Below are positions 7,498 through 15,605 of a DNA stretch of 21,214 bases, one piece after another (position 1 is the stretch's first letter; each line of letters begins with the position of its first letter). Source of the stretch: Euryarchaeota archaeon UBA91. Its GTDB lineage: Archaea; Thermoplasmatota; Poseidoniia; Poseidoniales; Poseidoniaceae. The stretch is from NCBI GenBank assembly GCA_002499705.1, contig DAMU01000041.1, positions 1 to 21,214 of the forward strand, in the 5' to 3' direction. The position numbers and the translations under genes are program-made. The notes beneath the pieces are model-generated. The model was not told the origin of the DNA and ran no database searches. It saw only the letters and a list, made by a program, of their open reading frames with translations.

Positions 7498-10400
7498 TCA
7501 GTAATGCACTGTTAGCCTTCGAGGTTCCAGTGAACCACTCAAACGAGCTTTACTTGCAGCGACTTCCATTTTCGCACCTCGTAACGTGGTCACGAAAGGA
7601 ATGTTCATTTCAACTGCCAACCTTCTCATCATATTTCCATCTCGAACTGCCCCGCCTGAAACGGTTGGAACGTTGACGATGAACGAAACTTCACCTTGAC
7701 GCATCAGGTCTAATGCATCTGGATGATTCTTCTCAGCAATACGATACGCAACCGTAACAGGAACTCCAGCCTCCCGCAGAACATCGCATGTTCCTGGTGT
7801 CGCATAAAGGGTGAAACCGAGTTCGGCGAGGTCTTGCGCGATGGGTATGAGGGCTTGCTTGTCTTCATTTCGCACAGTCAAATAAGCACCACCTGAAGTT
7901 GCCACGGGTACTTCAGTTGCAAGTCGAGCTTTGAGATATGCGCGGTCGGCAGAAACATCCGAGCCATAGACTTCGCCGGTTGATTTCATCTCCGGCCCTG
8001 GAGCAGGGTCAAGTCCGCGTAGTTTGATGAATGGGAATACCGGAGCCTTGACGCATACTTGACCGGACGTTCGGCGAGGTATCTCTTGCTCTGAAAGTGG
8101 GATTCCAATGGTGATGTTCGCAGCAATTCGTGCCATTGGAAGTCCTGTTGCCTTTGCGACAAAGGGTACTGTTCGTGACGATCGAGGATTGACTTCAAGC
8201 ACATACAAATCGTCACCTTGAAGTGCAAATTGAATGTTATAACATCCCTTAATCTTGAGGCCCAGACCGATGATTTTAGTCTGCTCAGCAATCTTTTCAA
8301 GCATGGCCTCAGAAATGTTCTGTGCTGGAATGAAACAAGTCGAATCTCCTGAGTGAATCCCTGCCTCCTCCAGATGTTCCATAATCGCACCGACCAAAAC
8401 CTCCTCTCCGTCGCATGCTGCATCAACATCAATTTCGGTAGCATGTCCGAGATAATCATCGATGAGAAGTGGCTTATCTGGCGCCAAGTATGCCTCTTTG
8501 AGGTATGCTTCCAGTTGTTGTTCATTCGAGAGAATCTCCATGCCTCTTCCACCCAAAACATACGAAGGTCGAATCAAAACTGGGAAGCCAATATCCATCG
8601 CCGCTTTGCGTACATCTTCTGCACTGGTGCCGGTGGTCCCATTTGGCATACGCAATCCAGCACGCTTTGCAAACGCTTCAAACCGTTCTCTGTCGCTTGC
8701 TTCATCAACCGCATCGCAAGAGGTCCCTCGTATCGAAAGGTCAAGGCCAAGGTGTTCCAATAGCGGAAGCCTTTCTTCTAAAGGCAAAGCCAAGTTGATT
8801 GCAGTTTGTCCTCCAAATTGCAGTAGAATCCCATGCGCTTGTTCACGAAGAAGAATCTCCGTGACATACTCAAGGGTCAACGGATCGAAATACAATCGGT
8901 CGGATGTATCAAAGTCGGTTGACACGGTTTCTGGATTGTTGTTAATGATAATCGCATCCTTACCAGCATCTCGAATAGCCTTGACAGCATGGACGCATCC
9001 GTAGTCGAATTCGATACCTTGGCCAATTCGAATCGGACCACTTCCAACAGTAACCAAACGTTCTTTGGTTCGTGATTCAAGGTCGGGTAGAATGTCGATT
9101 CCCTTGGCATCATCCATCTCGTATGTCGAGTAATAATATGGCGTTTTAGCAGCAAATTCTGCTGCACAAGAATCGACCATTCGGAAACGTGGATGAAGGC
9201 CAAGTGCGTGACGACGGCGCATGACAGCATCTTCATCACGACCTGATGCTAACGAGCGAGGTCCGGTAGGAGGGAAGGCCGATAGTGCATCAGCAATGTG
9301 AGCATCAGAGAAACCGTGACTCTTCCATGAACGAAGTTGCTCTCGGTTTAATTCAGTTGGAAGAGCTGATGTCGAAGTGATTTCTTTTTCCATTTGTGCA
9401 ATGTTCTCAAAGCGATACAGGAACCACCGAGTGATACGGGTGATTTCGTGGACCTTTTCAACGCTCCAACCTCGCCTGAACGCTTCGATTAAGGCACCCA
9501 TTCGACGGTCAGTGGCAACTCGACACCATTCGACCAGTGTAGAATCTGGTAAAGCGGTTAACGCACGTTCTGCCATTCCTTCACCTTCGGATTCATCGGC
9601 ACGAGTGAGCGGGCGAGGGTGAGCACAACCCTGCTCAAGTGAAGCCCATGCTTTGAGGAATGCTTCCTCGAAGTTTCTTCCAATTGCCATCACTTCTCCA
9701 GTGGATTTCATTGAGGTGCCAAGTGTTCGGTCTGCAGTACGGAATTTGTCGAAGGGCCAGCGAGGGATTTTGACAACACAGTAATCCAGCGTAGGCTCAA
9801 AAGCGGCTGTTGTACCTTCTCCTGTGATTGGGTTTGGTAGTTCATCAAGGGTATAGCCAACTGCAATTTTAGCCGCCATTCGAGCGATAGGATAGCCAGT
9901 CGCCTTGCTTGCAAGCGCCGAGGAGCGAGATACACGTGGATTGACTTCAATCACCCGTATCTCGCCAGTTGATTGGTTGAAAGCGAATTGTACATTACAT
10001 CCACCTTTGATGTTCAGTTCACGAATCAAAGCGAGCGCTTGGTCACGCAAGATTTGGTGGTCGGCATCAGAGAAGGACTGCAAAGGAGCAACAACGGTTG
10101 ATTCACCGGTGTGAACGCCCATCGGGTCAATATTTTCCATCGTACACACGATGGTTGCATTATCTGCACCGTCCCGCATAACTTCGTACTCCAATTCTTG
10201 CCAACCAAGAATGGATTCTTCGATCAAGACTTGGTTGATACGAGAATTACGCAATCCAAGTGCTGCGATTTCCACCAATTGACCCATGTCCCAAGCGGTA
10301 CCGCCACCAAGACCTCCGAGGGTGAATGCAGGGCGGATGAGAATCGGCCAAGAGCCAATCGTATTTGCCGCTGCAATCACTTCATCCATGGAGTTGCATG

Positions 10401-10842
10401 CAAGTGCGTTGGATATTGGAAGGTTGATTGAATTACAAACTTGATTGAACAATTCTCTATCTTCTGCTTTGTCAATAGCATCTAAATCAGAGCCAATCAA
10501 TTCCACTCCAATACGTTCTAAGGAACCGTCATGAGCTAATTCACTGGCAATATTGAGGGCGGTCTGACCACCCATACCAGCAAGCAGTGCACAGGGTTTC
10601 TCAATTTCCAAAATCCGACGAACAGTATCTGGAAGCAAGGGTTCGATGTAGACCTTGTCGGCCATCTCTGGGTCGTTTTGAATTGTCGCAGGGTTCGAGT
10701 TGACCAAGATGACTTCGTAACCATCTTCCCTCAATGCTCGTACCGCTTGGCTTCCTGAAAAGTCAAATTCTGCTGCCTGCCCGATTTTAATTGGACCACT
10801 GCCAAGAACCAGAATGGTCTTGAGATCGTCTCTACGAGGCAT
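7498..10842 (-). CDS. carB: carbamoyl phosphate synthase, large (ammonia/ATP-grasp) subunit
   Basis: The 1114-residue protein is the full large subunit, which makes carbamoyl phosphate from bicarbonate, ammonia delivered by CarA, and two ATP, feeding arginine and pyrimidine synthesis. The two homologous halves each open with a GSGPIxIGQ loop (about residues 14-22 and 600-608). Each has an ATP-grasp core with E-V-N-P-R (about 299-303 and 883-887). The linker carries VDSCAAEFAAKTPYYYSTYE (556-575). The last 130 residues (from YLTVRNEDKQ) form the MGS-like allosteric domain. The ATG at 10840-10842 shares one base with the carA TGA (TGATG), so translation is coupled; an AGGAGGG lies 8 bases upstream. 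A TTG one codon earlier is unlikely to be used. The stop abuts that of the zinc-ribbon gene. Confidence 0.97.
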   Translation of the reverse strand: MPRRDDLKTILVLGSGPIKIGQAAEFDFSGSQAVRALREDGYEVILVNSNPATIQNDPEMADKVYIEPLLPDTVRRILEIEKPCALLAGMGGQTALNIASELAHDGSLERIGVELIGSDLDAIDKAEDRELFNQVCNSINLPISNALACNSMDEVIAAANTIGSWPILIRPAFTLGGLGGGTAWDMGQLVEIAALGLRNSRINQVLIEESILGWQELEYEVMRDGADNATIVCTMENIDPMGVHTGESTVVAPLQSFSDADHQILRDQALALIRELNIKGGCNVQFAFNQSTGEIRVIEVNPRVSRSSALASKATGYPIARMAAKIAVGYTLDELPNPITGEGTTAAFEPTLDYCVVKIPRWPFDKFRTADRTLGTSMKSTGEVMAIGRNFEEAFLKAWASLEQGCAHPRPLTRADESEGEGMAERALTALPDSTLVEWCRVATDRRMGALIEAFRRGWSVEKVHEITRITRWFLYRFENIAQMEKEITSTSALPTELNREQLRSWKSHGFSDAHIADALSAFPPTGPRSLASGRDEDAVMRRRHALGLHPRFRMVDSCAAEFAAKTPYYYSTYEMDDAKGIDILPDLESRTKERLVTVGSGPIRIGQGIEFDYGCVHAVKAIRDAGKDAIIINNNPETVSTDFDTSDRLYFDPLTLEYVTEILLREQAHGILLQFGGQTAINLALPLEERLPLLEHLGLDLSIRGTSCDAVDEASDRERFEAFAKRAGLRMPNGTTGTSAEDVRKAAMDIGFPVLIRPSYVLGGRGMEILSNEQQLEAYLKEAYLAPDKPLLIDDYLGHATEIDVDAACDGEEVLVGAIMEHLEEAGIHSGDSTCFIPAQNISEAMLEKIAEQTKIIGLGLKIKGCYNIQFALQGDDLYVLEVNPRSSRTVPFVAKATGLPMARIAANITIGIPLSEQEIPRRTSGQVCVKAPVFPFIKLRGLDPAPGPEMKSTGEVYGSDVSADRAYLKARLATEVPVATSGGAYLTVRNEDKQALIPIAQDLAELGFTLYATPGTCDVLREAGVPVTVAYRIAEKNHPDALDLMRQGEVSFIVNVPTVSGGAVRDGNMMRRLAVEMNIPFVTTLRGAKMEVAASKARLSGSLEPRRLTVHY

Positions 10843-12188
10843 CAATTCCGCCCTCCTAATGCCTCATCAACAATTCCACGGAATTGCTTGAATAAAGGTG
10901 CTGCGTCGTGTGGGCCTGGGCACGCTTCAGGATGAAATTGAACAGTGAACGAGGGATGGCCAACAAGATCAAGACCCTCAACAGTTCGATCGTTTGCATT
11001 GACAAATCGAACGACTACTTCGGCACCGTGTTGATTGACGCCGGGCGGTGAACATGCTCCGCTTGGGTGAGCTGCGAGCATACCTGCATCAGGGTCTGCT
11101 ACTGCAAAACCGTGATTTTGGCTGGTAATCGAGACAAGTCCGGTTTTCAAATCGACAACCGGTTGATTGGCGCCTCGGTGACCATAACGCATTTTGTAGG
11201 TCTGTAAACCGGATGCTAATCCCATCAATTGGTGGCCTAAACAGATGCCCATGACGGGTAATTTTGCTTGAACTGCTTGCGCCAAGGTGTTACGAGCAAG
11301 CGTCGCTTTACCTGGATGTGCGGGGTCACCAGGTCCATTAGAACAGAACAATGCATCGATTTGATACTCATGGACAAGCGTATCAAAGGATGTTTCAGGT
11401 GGGCACCACACCACTTCAAAGTGAAGACAGAGGTTTCGTAGGATGTTGTATTTGATGCCACAATCAAGTGCTCCAAGGCGTGGCAAAGGTTGGTCGAGTG
11501 CATCTAAAGCACCGGGGTTGAGAATGACAGGAGTGGAAAGTGAAACTTGGTCTACCAAGTCCTCAAGGTCAGGAGAAGTCAAGACTTTGAGGCGTTGCTG
11601 CAGAAGTTCTTCATCATCCAGAGGTCCGAAGACACAAAGCACGGTTCCGAGTTCACGAACTCTTCGAGTGATTGCCCGAGTATCAATCCCCTCAATACCG
11701 GGAACATTGTGTAACCGAAGTAAATCTGCGACTGGGGCAATTGAATGCCGGTGGTCTGGTTGGTGCATAGCATGACGAACGACAACACCTCTGGGCCAGA
11801 CGCCTGCTGATTCTGATGCGCCAGAATGGATGCCATAATTGCCAATTAGTGGATAGGTGAACGTCAAGACTTGACCGGCGAAAGAAGGGTCGGTCAATGA
11901 CTCTTGATAACCCATCATCCCAGTGGTAAAGACCAATTCACCTTCGCCGTGACCTTGGGCGCCAAATAAGGTGCCATGATACCGACCGCCGTCTGCGGTG
12001 AGCAGTATGCCTGCACCTTCAGCAGAAGGCGGCAACTCGACGCCATAAAGCAAGCCATCGGCGGCATCAGTAAAGGCTGGAGCGTCGGAAACTCCACGTT
12101 GATTTTGACCCGGACTAAAGGTGCCGGTTTGTGAATCCAATCCCGACATCAATTTTGGTCGAAAACGAACCCCCATAATGATTGGCAT
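10842..12188 (-). CDS. carA: carbamoyl phosphate synthase, small (glutamine amidotransferase) subunit
   Basis: The subunit hydrolyses glutamine and channels ammonia to CarB. The N-terminal CPSase small domain begins near residue 61 (ILLTADGGRYHGTLFGA), with TTGMMGYQESLTDPSF (88-103) conserved. The C-terminal class I glutaminase domain has the nucleophile Cys316 in MGICLGHQ, and His419 and Glu421 in FHPEACPGPHD, so the triad is complete. The N-terminus is odd: with the ATG at 12188, about 60 residues precede the usual family start. ATGs at 12176 and 12149 would trim this by 4 or 13 residues only. No internal ATG sits near residue 58, so some extension is real unless a non-ATG start is used. 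The 79-base gap upstream probably holds its promoter. Confidence 0.95.
   Translation of the reverse strand: MPIIMGVRFRPKLMSGLDSQTGTFSPGQNQRGVSDAPAFTDAADGLLYGVELPPSAEGAGILLTADGGRYHGTLFGAQGHGEGELVFTTGMMGYQESLTDPSFAGQVLTFTYPLIGNYGIHSGASESAGVWPRGVVVRHAMHQPDHRHSIAPVADLLRLHNVPGIEGIDTRAITRRVRELGTVLCVFGPLDDEELLQQRLKVLTSPDLEDLVDQVSLSTPVILNPGALDALDQPLPRLGALDCGIKYNILRNLCLHFEVVWCPPETSFDTLVHEYQIDALFCSNGPGDPAHPGKATLARNTLAQAVQAKLPVMGICLGHQLMGLASGLQTYKMRYGHRGANQPVVDLKTGLVSITSQNHGFAVADPDAGMLAAHPSGACSPPGVNQHGAEVVVRFVNANDRTVEGLDLVGHPSFTVQFHPEACPGPHDAAPLFKQFRGIVDEALGGRN
10851..10857 (-). promoter_or_regulatory. strong Shine-Dalgarno for carB inside the end of carA
   Basis: On the minus strand AGGAGGG lies within the last carA codons, 8 bases before the carB ATG. 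It is the strongest ribosome binding site in the window. It decides the start at 10842 and shows that carB is initiated independently even though its start overlaps the carA stop. Strong sites are seen mainly at downstream operon genes here (also lysS), while first genes mostly lack them. Confidence 0.7.
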
Positions 12189-12267
12189 GGAGCATGTGCG
12201 AAAATTGACTTTTCAAGAGGACTTGAATACGGTGTCATTTCGTGTGCAGAAAAGCAAGTGAAGAGAT
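12189..12267 (-). promoter_or_regulatory. putative carAB promoter region
   Basis: The 79 bases between the aTrm56 stop and the carA start are long for this compact strand, suggesting a separate carAB promoter. Reading on the minus strand, CTTGAAAAGT (12208-12217) lies 19 bases before the ATG at 12188, the same decamer and nearly the same spacing as upstream of the gene at 6229. Just after the aTrm56 stop, a short pyrimidine-rich stretch with TTTT could end that transcript. There is no obvious carbamoyl-phosphate, pyrimidine or arginine regulatory element that I can name. Confidence 0.35.
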
Positions 12268-12837
12268 TTATTCTTCTTCTTCACGATCTAAATCTCGAAC
12301 CTTCTTTCCATTGGCCGTTGGCTGAATAATGAGCCGAGCATCATCGAACGTTCGATGGCTACCCGCTTCACCATACCAAGCGTCCAAAAACAGGGCTAAA
12401 GCAGCAACTTCAGAATGCGGTTGGTTTCCTACTGCAATGTTGTATTGACAGTGTTTGAAAACATCTCCGGGGACTTTCGCACCACCGACAACAATGACCA
12501 TTGGACGGTCCCTTCGCATTCGAGGAATAGCTTCACGGAACGGTTCGCCATACATTGTAAGATGGACAGCAACACCTGGGGCTCCATCGCCAGCATCTTC
12601 CTCAACAAATCGTCGAAGCCAACCCATTGGTGATTTGATGTGCTCGCAATCCATACCTCCACCAAAACGGCTCGCTACTGATTCTAAATTTTCAAACATC
12701 TTCGGGTCTTCATCTCCCGCCAAAAGAAAGCGGTCAGCGCCAAGAGCACGCCCTACTAAAGCCAAGTGAGTCGTTATACGAGGGTCTCGGCCAAGCCGAT
12801 AGCCCAGTCGTAAAACATCGACTCGTTCCCCTGTCAT
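12268..12837 (-). CDS. tRNA (cytidine-56-2'-O)-methyltransferase, aTrm56 type
   Basis: The 189-residue SPOUT-class enzyme is archaea-specific and methylates the ribose of C56 in the T-loop of tRNAs, using S-adenosylmethionine bound in a trefoil knot. Family signatures are the N-terminal VDVLRLGYRLGRDPRITTH, the segment MVIVVGGAKVP (about 113-123), and the knot region NIAVGNQPHSEVAALALFLD (133-152). The ATG at 12837 gives the normal N-terminus (MTGERVDVLRLG). The frame is open to a TTG at 12855, which would add six residues. The acidic tail DREEEE is probably disordered. The membrane-protein gene upstream ends 39 bases before this start, so the two may be cotranscribed, although no functional link is evident. 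Confidence 0.93.
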   Translation of the reverse strand: MTGERVDVLRLGYRLGRDPRITTHLALVGRALGADRFLLAGDEDPKMFENLESVASRFGGGMDCEHIKSPMGWLRRFVEEDAGDGAPGVAVHLTMYGEPFREAIPRMRRDRPMVIVVGGAKVPGDVFKHCQYNIAVGNQPHSEVAALALFLDAWYGEAGSHRTFDDARLIIQPTANGKKVRDLDREEEE

Positions 12838-12876
12838 GATTCGTCGAGATAACAATCCTACAAGAAAGGTGCAGTC

Positions 12877-13518
12877 TCAAGCAGTTGATTCTTCTTCTGC
12901 AGGTCTGTTCGAATCTTCACTCAAAGGTGAGATGTCAATATCGTGATTAGCACAGAATTGTTTCAACCACAACAGAAGTGAGGCATCGACGAGGAAATGA
13001 GCACAATAGGTTACACCACCCCACAAAAGACCAATTCGAACGCTGCGCCAAATTGCTGTTTGGGCTTCAAGGTCATTGGTCACAAAACCATAGACCAGTG
13101 GTTCAAGGAAGTAAAATCCACAGATGATTATCATTGCACCTGAGAGGAGAGATGGAAGCAGTTGGCCTAACTCACGACTGTAATCTCTAAAGAATGCCGA
13201 AGCGAGTCCAGAGAGCATAACTGCAATGGCTACATCAGGGAAACTTAAATCCAGTAAAATCGAGACGCCAATGTCCGCATTATCGTTTGCAGAATGAATG
13301 AAAATCCAATAAAAGAAAATAAGAATCATCAAGAGACTTCCACCGTAGTAAGCCTTTCCTGAAATCATTTCAAAAATTGCATTATGATCTTTCACTTTGA
13401 GACGGCGAATCAAGCGGTCTGCCAGTTCACTGTTGTGCTCACTTGGAGCATGGGCATCATACATGCCTTCGTTTAGTCCAGATTCCTCTAAAGAACTCTC
13501 CATAGTATCACCGGACAT
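12877..13518 (-). CDS. four-helix integral membrane protein, function unknown
   Basis: I do not recognise the family. About 213 residues from the ATG at 13518: an acidic, probably cytoplasmic N-terminal region of some 55 residues, then four hydrophobic segments (residues about 60-76, 92-110, 120-145 and 157-185, the last perhaps with a kink), then a short acidic C-terminus. No signal peptide, metal-binding cluster or catalytic motif is seen. The start is uncertain: a GTG at 13533 and an ATG at 13503 are in frame. The ATG at 13518 is favoured because it places the shared TATA-like element about 22-31 bases upstream. It is divergent from folP and is followed by aTrm56 on the same strand. Confidence 0.8.
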   Translation of the reverse strand: MSGDTMESSLEESGLNEGMYDAHAPSEHNSELADRLIRRLKVKDHNAIFEMISGKAYYGGSLLMILIFFYWIFIHSANDNADIGVSILLDLSFPDVAIAVMLSGLASAFFRDYSRELGQLLPSLLSGAMIIICGFYFLEPLVYGFVTNDLEAQTAIWRSVRIGLLWGGVTYCAHFLVDASLLLWLKQFCANHDIDISPLSEDSNRPAEEESTA

Positions 13519-13569
13519 ATTGCACCTTGACACTCACATCTTATCAAATCTGCCGAACACGAGGGGTTC
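13519..13569. promoter_or_regulatory. compact bidirectional promoter with one shared TATA-like element
   Basis: Only 51 bases separate two start codons facing apart. CTTATCAAAT (13540-13549), read as ATTTGATAAG on the other strand, is centred at about 13544.5. That is about 25.5 bases from the folP ATG at 13570 and 26.5 bases from the ATG at 13518. In archaea the TATA box is centred about 26 bases before the transcription start, so one element could drive two leaderless transcripts. The near-symmetric T-T-x-x-x-A-A core would allow TBP to bind in either direction. GAGGGG just before the folP ATG could alternatively be a ribosome binding site on a very short leader. Confidence 0.5.
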
Positions 13570-14436
13570 ATGGGCGGCGACTTGGCACCTTCGAGTCATC
13601 ACCGAAACCGCATTTCCGCTGGCCTTTATCGCAACGAGACTGACGCATGTCACGTTATGGGAATTCTCAACATCACCCCCGATTCTTTTCACGAAGCGAG
13701 TCGAAAAACAACGGTAGAATCTGCTGTTCAATCAGGACTGAAGATGTGGGATATGGGTGCTACATGGATTGACATTGGAGGTGAATCAACACGCCCCAAC
13801 GCAGAACCAGTATCCATTGAGGAAGAATTGAATCGAGTGATTCCCGTAATTGAAGCACTTCGCAGTGCTCATTCAGAGGGTCTCATTTCGATTGACACTC
13901 GACGACCTCAGGTCGCAAAAGCCGCACTTGAGGCTGGAGCAGATATCATCAATGATGTCTCTGGATTGAGAGACCCTGAAATGGTGAACGTTGTTCTTAA
14001 AAGTGGATGTGGTGTTTGCATCATGCATATGCAAGGCACACCTCAAACTATGCAGGAAAAACCCGAATACCAGGACTGTGCGCTTGAAGTAAGTACTCAG
14101 TTACTTGAGACAGCACGAGCTTTAGTTGCTGCAGGACATCCTCCTGAATGTATTGCTTTGGACCCAGGGATTGGCTTTGGAAAAACCCTCGAACATAACC
14201 TTGAACTTTTGCAAAGGCATGAGTTGTTGAGAGGTGATGAGGGGTTTGCCATTCTGTGGGGAGTGTCACGCAAATCAATTGTTGGACAGTTAACAGGTCA
14301 TAGTGATCCCGCTGACCGACTCAGTGGTACACTCGCTCTCGCTGCATTTGCCTTTCACGAAGGAATTGACATCGTTCGAGTTCACGATGTTCAAGAACAT
14401 ATTGACTTGTTTAAGGTACTGAATGTCGTGGATTAA
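13570..14436 (+). CDS. folP: dihydropteroate synthase
   Basis: The 288-residue TIM-barrel enzyme condenses a pterin pyrophosphate with p-aminobenzoate (or an archaeal aryl analogue) in folate-type cofactor synthesis. All DHPS signatures are present in order: MGILNITPDSF (30-40), DIGGESTRP (68-76), ISIDT (106-110), INDVSGL (127-133), MHMQGTP (152-158), LDPGIGFGKT (197-206), GVSRKS (231-236) and VRVHDV (269-274). Length is normal for a single-domain enzyme; the first 28 residues are poorly conserved and replace the usual short lead-in. The gene is alone on its strand, divergent from the membrane-protein gene. Its TAA overlaps the TAA of the TraB gene in a shared TTAA. A methanopterin-type function cannot be excluded, but the motifs are those of classical FolP. 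Confidence 0.94.
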   Translation: MGGDLAPSSHHRNRISAGLYRNETDACHVMGILNITPDSFHEASRKTTVESAVQSGLKMWDMGATWIDIGGESTRPNAEPVSIEEELNRVIPVIEALRSAHSEGLISIDTRRPQVAKAALEAGADIINDVSGLRDPEMVNVVLKSGCGVCIMHMQGTPQTMQEKPEYQDCALEVSTQLLETARALVAAGHPPECIALDPGIGFGKTLEHNLELLQRHELLRGDEGFAILWGVSRKSIVGQLTGHSDPADRLSGTLALAAFAFHEGIDIVRVHDVQEHIDLFKVLNVVD

Positions 14437-15605
14437 GCACCGAGACTCCCCAACAATCCCGCTGCAGCAAACCATGCTCCTGCCATGCTGCCAAGGTTTG
14501 AAAGCGAAGTGACCAATAGGACCCTGCCTGCTTTATTGCTCCAAAAAGAACCCAGACTTTCGAGTTTGAGAAATTGTTGCAGGTCTTCAGCAGTTGGTTC
14601 TCTCAATTTCAATTGAACATATCCTGCGAACCAACCTGCTGCAAGAGTTGGATTCAATGAGGTAATGGGCGAGGCTGCCGCTGCAGTAAGAATCGCCAAA
14701 GGATGGCCTCGTGCAAGCGCACAACCAAGTGCTGCAAAAACTGCGTTTGCTGCAGTCCAAACGGTGAACATCTCAATGAGGCTAACACCTTCACCTGTGG
14801 CGATGAAGTATCCCATGAGACTCATGACAAACAAGGGAATCAACCAAGGAATACTTTTCGCAAAACGACCTCGTATAGGGAGGTGGTCAAGTTCTTTCAA
14901 GCCTTCTTTGCTTGGCGAGGTTTGTTCATTCAAATGCTTCTCAATGCCCTTAAGATGACCTGCACCTACTACAGCAAGAATCTTCTTTTCAGAACCTTGC
15001 AGTGCCGAAATCTTGCCTGCCAGAAAAGCATCTCGTTCATCGATCAAAACAACTCCAGCGCCAGGGGAAAAGGTTCGAAGTTCCTCCATCAAGGAACTCA
15101 ACAAATCTTGGTTTTCCAATAATTCATTCACTCCAGGCCCATCTTCATCTTCGTCTTCATCATCACCGAGCAATGACCAAAGAATCCGAAACTTCTCTCG
15201 AAAGCGCATCTTTTTCCATGCTCGACGCAATGTTGTCTGAATATCACGGTCGATGAGTGCCACTTCAAGGTCGGCGGCTTCTGCTTCTTGAACAGCTACG
15301 AGTAATTCTGCACCAGGTTGCTGGCCTTCATCCAAGCCCATCTTACGCTGTTCAGCGGCCAAAAGGGATTGAAGCAGAACAAGTGGTGCTTTCCCTTCTT
15401 TGACGACTTTGAGCAGCCCTTCTTTGTCAAGACGCCTATTGCTTGTGAGTGCCTGATGTCGAGATGAACACAATTCGACCGCTACAATATCTGGCTGGTA
15501 GGTGGAAATCTGTTCACGGACAGCCTCCACGCTGGCGGTTGAGACGTGAGCAGTACCCAAAATTCGGAGTTTTTCCGAGATATCGACAAACGGAGTTTCA
15601 GTCAT
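14433..15605 (-). CDS. TraB/PrgY-family membrane protein
   Basis: The 390-residue protein has the TraB layout: a soluble N-terminal domain followed by a C-terminal bundle of hydrophobic helices. The family motifs are GTAHVS (17-22) with downstream AVELCSSRH (42-50), and GAGHLKG (214-220), the paired G-x-x-H histidines likely at the active site. An acidic stretch DDEDEDEDG (148-156) is low-complexity and its DNA is a TC-rich repeat. Hydrophobic segments lie at about 252-270, 277-298, 302-332 and 361-388. Named members inhibit bacterial pheromone signalling, and fold comparisons link the family to Tiki-type and EreA-type metal hydrolases; the archaeal role is unknown. Its ATG overlaps the stop of the DHH gene (ATGA), so the two are translationally coupled. 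Confidence 0.88.
   Translation of the reverse strand: MTETPFVDISEKLRILGTAHVSTASVEAVREQISTYQPDIVAVELCSSRHQALTSNRRLDKEGLLKVVKEGKAPLVLLQSLLAAEQRKMGLDEGQQPGAELLVAVQEAEAADLEVALIDRDIQTTLRRAWKKMRFREKFRILWSLLGDDEDEDEDGPGVNELLENQDLLSSLMEELRTFSPGAGVVLIDERDAFLAGKISALQGSEKKILAVVGAGHLKGIEKHLNEQTSPSKEGLKELDHLPIRGRFAKSIPWLIPLFVMSLMGYFIATGEGVSLIEMFTVWTAANAVFAALGCALARGHPLAILTAAAASPITSLNPTLAAGWFAGYVQLKLREPTAEDLQQFLKLESLGSFWSNKAGRVLLVTSLSNLGSMAGAWFAAAGLLGSLGA

Noticed and set aside
8462..9004. 180-codon open frame on the plus strand inside carB
   Set aside because: It lies entirely antisense to a strongly conserved part of CarB; its composition is a mirror of the carB codons and it matches no family.
7498..10842. 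carB as two separate or broken genes because of the internal duplication
   Set aside because: The two GSGPIxIGQ halves are the normal internal repeat of the large subunit and the frame is continuous.
15138..15168. TC-rich repeat-like stretch, considered as a tandem repeat or regulatory tract
   Set aside because: It is the coding DNA for the acidic DDEDEDEDG segment of the TraB protein, with mixed codons, so it is low-complexity protein rather than a separate repeat.
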